This document shows, piece after piece, positions 57,769 to 64,000 of a DNA stretch of 64,000 nucleotides. The position numbers and the translations under genes are program-made. Source of the stretch: Otis tarda (taxonomy: Eukaryota; Chordata; Aves; Otidiformes; Otididae). Numbering within the stretch: position 1 is the stretch's first letter; each line of letters opens with the position of its first letter. The notes under the pieces were generated by a model that was not told the DNA's origin, searched no databases, and saw nothing but the letters and a program-made list of their open reading frames with translations. The stretch spans positions 138,583,053 through 138,647,052 of the forward strand of contig CM048552.1 of assembly GCA_026413225.1 (NCBI GenBank), read 5' to 3'.

Positions 57769-60700
57769 CGTATACCTCTCTGTCTCACTCCAAGAGAATA
57801 AAAGCAAAGAGCTATGTGATGGCAGCACTGCTTGTTCACTAATATTCCAAAGTGGACCAAGGCCAGAAGGAAAATAGGATACTCTTGCTGCTTCTGGAAA
57901 TACCAAGTTCTCTACTCAGCTGTTTCACCTTCACTTGACAGGCCTTATTCTTCCACAGCCTTTTCACTTTAAAGCTCTCTGTGTAAATTGTCTGTACTTG
58001 GAACATAATATCATTGTTAAGCATTACAAGAAAAGAATTGCAATTTTGCTTGCTTAGAAGGGACTTTTCTGAGTAGTGCAGCTGAATGCTGAAATTTCTC
58101 TCCTTGGGGGCTATTTCTAAAAGCCCTTCATGTGCCGAGCTCTGATCATGTGCCCCATAATTTCAGTTCACAGAAATTGCACTCCATAATTCTTAATAGG
58201 ATTTTTCAGAGAATATATTTGTATTGCTTAAACATTGGAGAGACTCATTATGTTAAATGGGTAGGCTACATGTCAAGATTACAGTACTTGACCTTTAAAA
58301 AATGTTAAAAATTAAATAGAACCCCTACTGTGATGTCATAGAAATATACCCTGGAATATGAAGGGTTGTTAAATCGCAGATCATTATTTTCTTTCAGAAA
58401 CAGACAACATTAAATGTTCAGAGGAAGAACTAATACTAAAAACTGATAAATATTCAATATGATGAATACTAAAGAGGATGACTGATTTTTGTTTCCTAAC
58501 TATGCTAATTTTCTTTTAACACAAAAGGGTTTGTTTGTTTTTTTTTTGAAAGACAAGATTAACGTAATAATTAATTTTAATTTAGTAATTTTCTATAACT
58601 TAATCTTATATATGTACATTTTTGTTTGCATATGTCACAACTCTTCAACAAACAACTATTTGAGCCAAACAGCACACAGTCTGGATTTCAAATATTTGAG
58701 TATTAACATACAAACCAGTAGTAGTAGCAGTAGCATTAAACACAATTTCATGTTTTTAAAAGCTCCTAAATCACCTAGTAGGTTGAACCTTACTGAAAGT
58801 CAAATAAACAAAATTTGTAAAAACATCAGATAAATTATCATATTATAGTGCTGACAGGTAAAACAATGAAACTCATTTTGTATTACAATATCTAAGTCCT
58901 ATAAGCAGTGGATTTATCAGGTAGTTTCACAGTTCGCTGTTTGTGACTGTTGAATCTGCAGTCTCTTCATAATCTTGATTTATTTTTGGTAAGACTTGTT
59001 ACAAAAAAGAAATGGGTTTCTGAACATAGCTTTAATAAATACAGTGCTGCAAAGATTTAATCTGTACTTAAATACAATCTGTAACTCTGGTGTATAGATT
59101 ATGAAGTTTCTGAAGCTTTAAAAATAGATGACTTTCAGGAATTTACCAGAACTACATATACTATAAAAAGATTATATATATATATATGATTAAAGATTAT
59201 ATATGATAAAAGATTATATACATATATGCAGAAAAATATGGTTGATTGAGAAAAAGCAATATCCCTATAACCTCTCTCTGGTATTGGCAGAAGGGAAATC
59301 TGCATATAGGAGTGTTTCTGTCCTGAGAATGTATTAATAACTGTTGTTTCAGGAGCTGAAACATGAAAAATGCAATATTTTTTTTCCCAGAAGCTAGATC
59401 TAGCTTTAATGTCTGTATTTTCTTTCTGCTTGTTCCTATTAGACTAATGGACCTTGTGTTCTCTGGAGATAATATTCCCATCATGCATGACTCTGCAGTC
59501 ATATTAAGACAACTGATTCATTATTAAAAAATCATAGCCATATATTGTGTGACGTTAGCCTGAGCCCTAGGCCAAGTTGCATAGTAGCAGCATTCTTACT
59601 TCATTTTATCAAAATAGTTCAAGAACAACCTAGAAAATACTGATTTTCTGCTGTTAGCTGGCATGTCTGAATACCACCACCAGTGGGCAATAATGGACTT
59701 TTTATTCTCATTTTTTAGGCTAACTGTATCCATGAGAGAAAGAGAAGAAATACGAATCTTTATCAAGTCTGAGAGCTGGTCCTGTTCTATTAATTCTTGA
59801 ATAAAATTGATCTGTTTATTTTCTTTGTACTGCCTTCACAGAGCACTACTCTCTCTCTGTCCAGTGTTAGATGTCTGTATAACGTTAAGTATAACGAATT
59901 CCTTATAAACTCATCTTTCCTCTCTTCCTCTTCTCCCCACCTAAACTTGGTAATTGAGCACTTTCATAGCTACTGCAGAAGCATTTTGAAGTGCTGAATA
60001 TGTGATTAAACTTGTAGCCAATGCAGTAAGCTAAACACTTTAAACAAAGATAACAGCAGTAATTACTGAGAGAGGAGAGAGAGAAGAGGGAAAAACTACA
60101 TAGAGAAATTATGTAAGAGAGAGGGAAATCTTGATCAATCTGGAGTCTGCTCTGTGATTTTACTGTATAATGGGGCCTATACCTCAACCCTGATCCTTAG
60201 TTGGCCACTTCTGCTGCTTGATGAACTGATGTACTAACTTTGAAGTTTTGCTCCCTTGGACTCCAACTAAAGGCTCATCTAAAGTGTATTTTAGTATTTA
60301 TGACTGCATCATAATCTTTTATACCTCTTCACTAAGTTCTACTTTTGGGCCAGCTTAAATAAGATGTCTTCTTATATAAGCAGAAGTGAATACACTGACA
60401 GGAACAAAACTCAACTAGTTCTGTGCAAACAGAGTAAGAAACGGTTTTGACTTGCCAAAGTAGGTAGCAATAATGATGAAACTGTTGTATTAGTATGAAC
60501 ATGGACCTTATAGCCCCTACTAGCAAAGACTTTCCAGCAGAAGTATTACAGAAAGGGAGAAATGCTGTGCAACCAAAAAGGTTTTGACATCACCTGCAGG
60601 ACAAGTGTGCTACTGAGCATAGGCATGTAGTAAGTTAATTGTCAGGTGTTTAGTTATTTTAGTTACTCTTCCATAGGCATGAGTTTTTAAGGTTTTTATT

Positions 60701-61561
60701 ACAGCTGGTAATATTTCTACAGGGCACCTACCAATATTTCTACAGTTGCATCCTTTGTGGGACTGAACTGTTTGAGGAACTAGGGGATCACACAATAATA
60801 GCAGTTAACATGTAAAGGTTTTGGGTTTTTTTTCCCTTCTGCTTAACAAGACAAGATCAGACAGACTCTACACTCCAACATAGATCCCAGAATAGTTATT
60901 TTGGTTCTCTTACCCTATAAGATCCTGAATTGGCTAAGCATATTCCCATTTAATCTGAAATCTCTCTCACCACCTTTCTTGCCCATGAATACAGCATTGC
61001 AGGCAGCAACATTCATGAGGAGAAGCAGCGATCGTGACCATTTCAAGTTTTTGGCCTCAGCTGCTGGCTGCAATTCAGGGTCCTCTTCTAGGTTGTGGGA
61101 GAGAATCTGTGCCTAAAGCTCAGACCCCAGTAGGCAAGAGCCAGATAAGCAGTACTGGACTTTTCATTGTCCTTTGGAGCTCACAGCCACTAAAATGCAT
61201 CCTTGAGTGGGAAGGGGAGGGAAATAGAATTTCCGGGACTGTCTAGGACACCACTAAAGTAGGACTGAATTAGGAGGACTGGATCTCCCTCTACTGGTCT
61301 TAAGCGGTACCTACTTCAGAGTCTCAGAGGTTTCCCTTTAACTTCTGTCACCCCTGGGACTGAACGCATAAATTTGGGAAATGGGGAAAAAGGACGGGAC
61401 GCATTTGACCTAAAAGGAGATCCAGATAGAATCTTTACTAATGTATGCTCTATATCTATGGGTGCAAGTAAGCAGCAAAAGAGAGGAACAGAATTTAAAA
61501 TATGAGAAGGAATATTTTCCTCCTGTATTTAATTTCAAATGTGCTGAACCAGGGAAGGATT
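57769..61561. other. AT-rich DNA, nothing recognised
   Basis: About 3.8 kb. It contains an AT-rich direct repeat cluster (59163-59229, listed separately). Frames of up to 114 codons are AT-driven and carry no known domain. Confidence 0.5.
59163..59229. repeat. AT-rich direct repeats (AAAGATTATATAT units)
   Basis: Three imperfect units beginning AAAGATTATATA, with (TA)n in between. This is a local AT-rich duplication prone to slippage. Confidence 0.75.
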
Positions 61562-61595
61562 AAAAAAAAAAAAAAGAGAGAGAGAGAGAGAGAGA
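61562..61595. repeat. Poly(A) followed by (GA)n microsatellite
   Basis: Fourteen A (61562-61575) followed by about ten GA units to 61595. It is probably length-polymorphic. Confidence 0.92.
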
Positions 61596-64000
61596 AATGC
61601 TGGGTGTTCTTTTTTTTGATGGCTTTTGCAAACTAGTGAACATCACTAATTCACTGAATTAGCTGAGGCAGCTTGCTTCAGTGGTTCTCTTGGGATATGG
61701 TCAGATGCATAATGCTTTGATTTATCAACAGACAATTCTCATTTTACAGCAGTATGTTCATAGCTTCCTGTTTACTGGTAGACTTCTCATTCAATCCATA
61801 TTAAAATTGCTCTAATAAACAACAGATATAATATGTAAGGCTTGTAAAGAGATAAGGAAGAAGATAAACTGGATATCAAGGGAGATTTTATAATAAAATA
61901 CTGTAGTCATGTGTATATTTGTATATGTGTTTGTCTATGAAGATCTTTGCAGGAGAAAAATATAGAAGTAGTTACCTTGCATTAGTCGTGTTATTAGTTC
62001 CAGTGTTCATCTGAATTGAAGATGGGAAAACATTGGAAAAAAAAATGTGTTCAGAAATATTAATTCAAAATCTCTGAGAGGATATTTCTTTTGTTTAAGA
62101 AAAAAAGATGTGAATATTTGTGACGTGAATAGGCTGCGTACAAATATTCACTCAGACACACATTCACATAGGAAGACTTTACAAAGACATTTTGAAAGCT
62201 GTATATAGGTTTAATAATCATCTGATGGGGAAAAGAAGTGATTTAGGAGATCAATTACATAGCATGAATATCAATCATCAGCTTTTACTATTGAAAAAAT
62301 AACCCCAGCTCATCCACAGTCTATGATATGCTTTCACTCAGTGTAAGTCCAATAACAAGCAAATTGTTGAGTTTTAATGAAATCAACAAGGAAAACAGAT
62401 CGTAGTCCATCTTACAGAATTTCCTTAGAGACAATATTAATCAGTGGAAGATACTTAGGATAGGCAGGCTTGGGGGCACACGTGTTCGGTGTGTTTGCTG
62501 CTGATCAGCATCCTGCCTTCTTCTGGGTGAGAGGGGCAAGGGTACTGTAATGGACTTTGATCTTTCCATGAACACAGCTGCAACAACAGAAGCTGCTGGT
62601 GATTGAGTGCGAACAAGAATATAGATAGGATAATTCAAAGTTCAGTCTAGATAGTTCCTTATTTTAAGTCATTTTTTCTACCTGTGGAGAAATGTAGGGA
62701 TGTGTTAATTTGCATGCATAGCAGCAAGATGTACTTACTATTCAGTCTCACAAGCTATATTGGATACCTATACCAAAATAACATTTTGAGTATATTTGAT
62801 GGGAATGGGAAATAAACAGAAGCTTATTTATTGTCTGATCAAGTAAGGAGATCTTGTATGCCGGATAGCAGGGTAAAGAACGAGCTGCAGTTAAGGAGGC
62901 CAGCTCTGTACACTTTGAAGCAGTTAAGCTCCACCTGAGAATCAGAGAGAGAGTGCATATCAAAACGAAGCTGTGCATTAACTACATACTGGAAAATGTT
63001 CTTGACTGAAAACAGGGAGCTGTGTAGCCTGAAGAGGATTCCAGCTCATATAATTATTCCTCAACAAATATGTGTGTGAGGACTATAAATCTCCTTACCA
63101 GGCCTCTCTACCTCACCATGATGTGCAGGAAGAGATACATACAGAAGTTGAGTTTCAGCAGAACAAAAATTTAGATATAGATCGTTGCCCTTCATAACAT
63201 AATGAGAAGCTTTAAATTAAGGAGAAGTTGAGGGTGTAATGTGCTGAGAAGAAGTCATCACACTTACATTATCTGGAGAGTGTAGAGATGGATGGAATTT
63301 TACAGAGGGTCTGGTGATTGTCATAAATGAAATTGCCTCTAAGAGGGTATAGTCTAGTTTTCTGTGTTAATTTTCCCAGGAAAAGAAACTGAATGCCAAA
63401 AGTTTTGCAAGAAAATAATTGCAAATTCCAACATGAAATGTAAAATAAGAAATCCAATGTACTGTAAAACAAGGAAATGCTTTTGAGGACTTGAGTATTA
63501 GAAACAAGGCATGACAGATTCTCACAATGAGATGATGCACAATATCTCTTTAAAGCACAAAGCAAAAAAGCCTGGGCTGTAATTCAGCACCCAGTCTCAA
63601 ACACTGGGACCCTGTATATGTCCTGCAATGAAAGTTAGGTTTTTCAGAAGAATAATTTACCTAACTCTGTAAGTAAGTAGGAGCTGTACAGGGTTAGCCC
63701 ATAGGAAGTGCTAAACACTAGGCTATACTAGTCATCTCCCTGTCTCTGGAGACTGATTTGGGGCTGAAGGGGAGCTGCCTTCACACAGTTGTGAATTATA
63801 GCTCAGAAGCTTACTTGAAGACTGTCACCTGCAAATTTGCTTTGGATGTAATGGACAAAGCTATTTTATTATTTTCTTTGAAAATATGACGGTGTGATAC
63901 TACATGTCTTTCAAACCACTGACCAGAGGTAAACCTTTGCCCTGTCCCTGGTGTACGCGAGGGAGTTAAATCACACTTTTTCCTGCCTCACTGTGGTACC
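61596..64000. other. AT-rich DNA, nothing recognised
   Basis: No exon, RNA gene or repeat family is recognised to the window end. Short frames (up to 98 codons at 63269-63565) have no known domain. Confidence 0.5.

Overview
This window is 64 kb of vertebrate nuclear DNA, almost certainly from a bird. The main evidence is many copies of CR1 LINEs with the avian 3' terminal octamer (ATTCTATG)n, together with LTRs of avian type (ends like TGTCCTGGTTTTGGC and GGGCTAAACCATCACA), all set in AT-rich, gene-poor DNA. I found no host protein-coding exon, tRNA, rRNA, CRISPR array or bacterial-type operon that I can support. The convincing protein signatures all belong to transposable elements: CR1 ORF1 esterase, CR1 ORF2 endonuclease and CR1 reverse transcriptase.

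Layout: a CR1 tail joined to an LTR fragment (1-381); unique DNA with an unusual CpG-dense patch near 540-700 and a purine-only hexamer array at 3750-3855; a pair of LTRs of one family (here called family A) in inverted orientation (6608-8340); unique AT-rich DNA; a family B solo LTR (11761-12389); a CR1 (13043-14490); a family A solo LTR (15381-16500) and a family B-like LTR (16913-17395); an old CR1 tail (19208-19470); a short CR1 (22008-22447) beside an unidentified GC-rich block (22448-22870); an LTR fragment (23674-24209); a CR1 (28056-29085); the longest CR1, which includes ORF1 (30912-34178); a family B LTR (37628-38219); a CR1 with an open 327-codon frame (41868-43097); a CR1 split by a family A LTR (43725-47818, LTR at 43961-45113); a CR1 of another subfamily (49461-50867); a CR1 split by a family B LTR (51739-53435, LTR at 52050-52679); an older LTR related to family A (53928-54919); a family A LTR (56644-57768); then about 6 kb of apparently unique AT-rich DNA.

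The elements do not work together as a pathway. They record history: CR1 copies landed first, LTR retroviruses later inserted into some of them with 5-bp target duplications, and recombination reduced the proviruses to solo LTRs. No internal retroviral gene remains in the window. I did not find a convincing new biological system. The items most worth a second look are the inverted LTR pair, a 24-bp insertion that consists only of CR1 3' octamers, and two compositionally odd blocks I could not identify.
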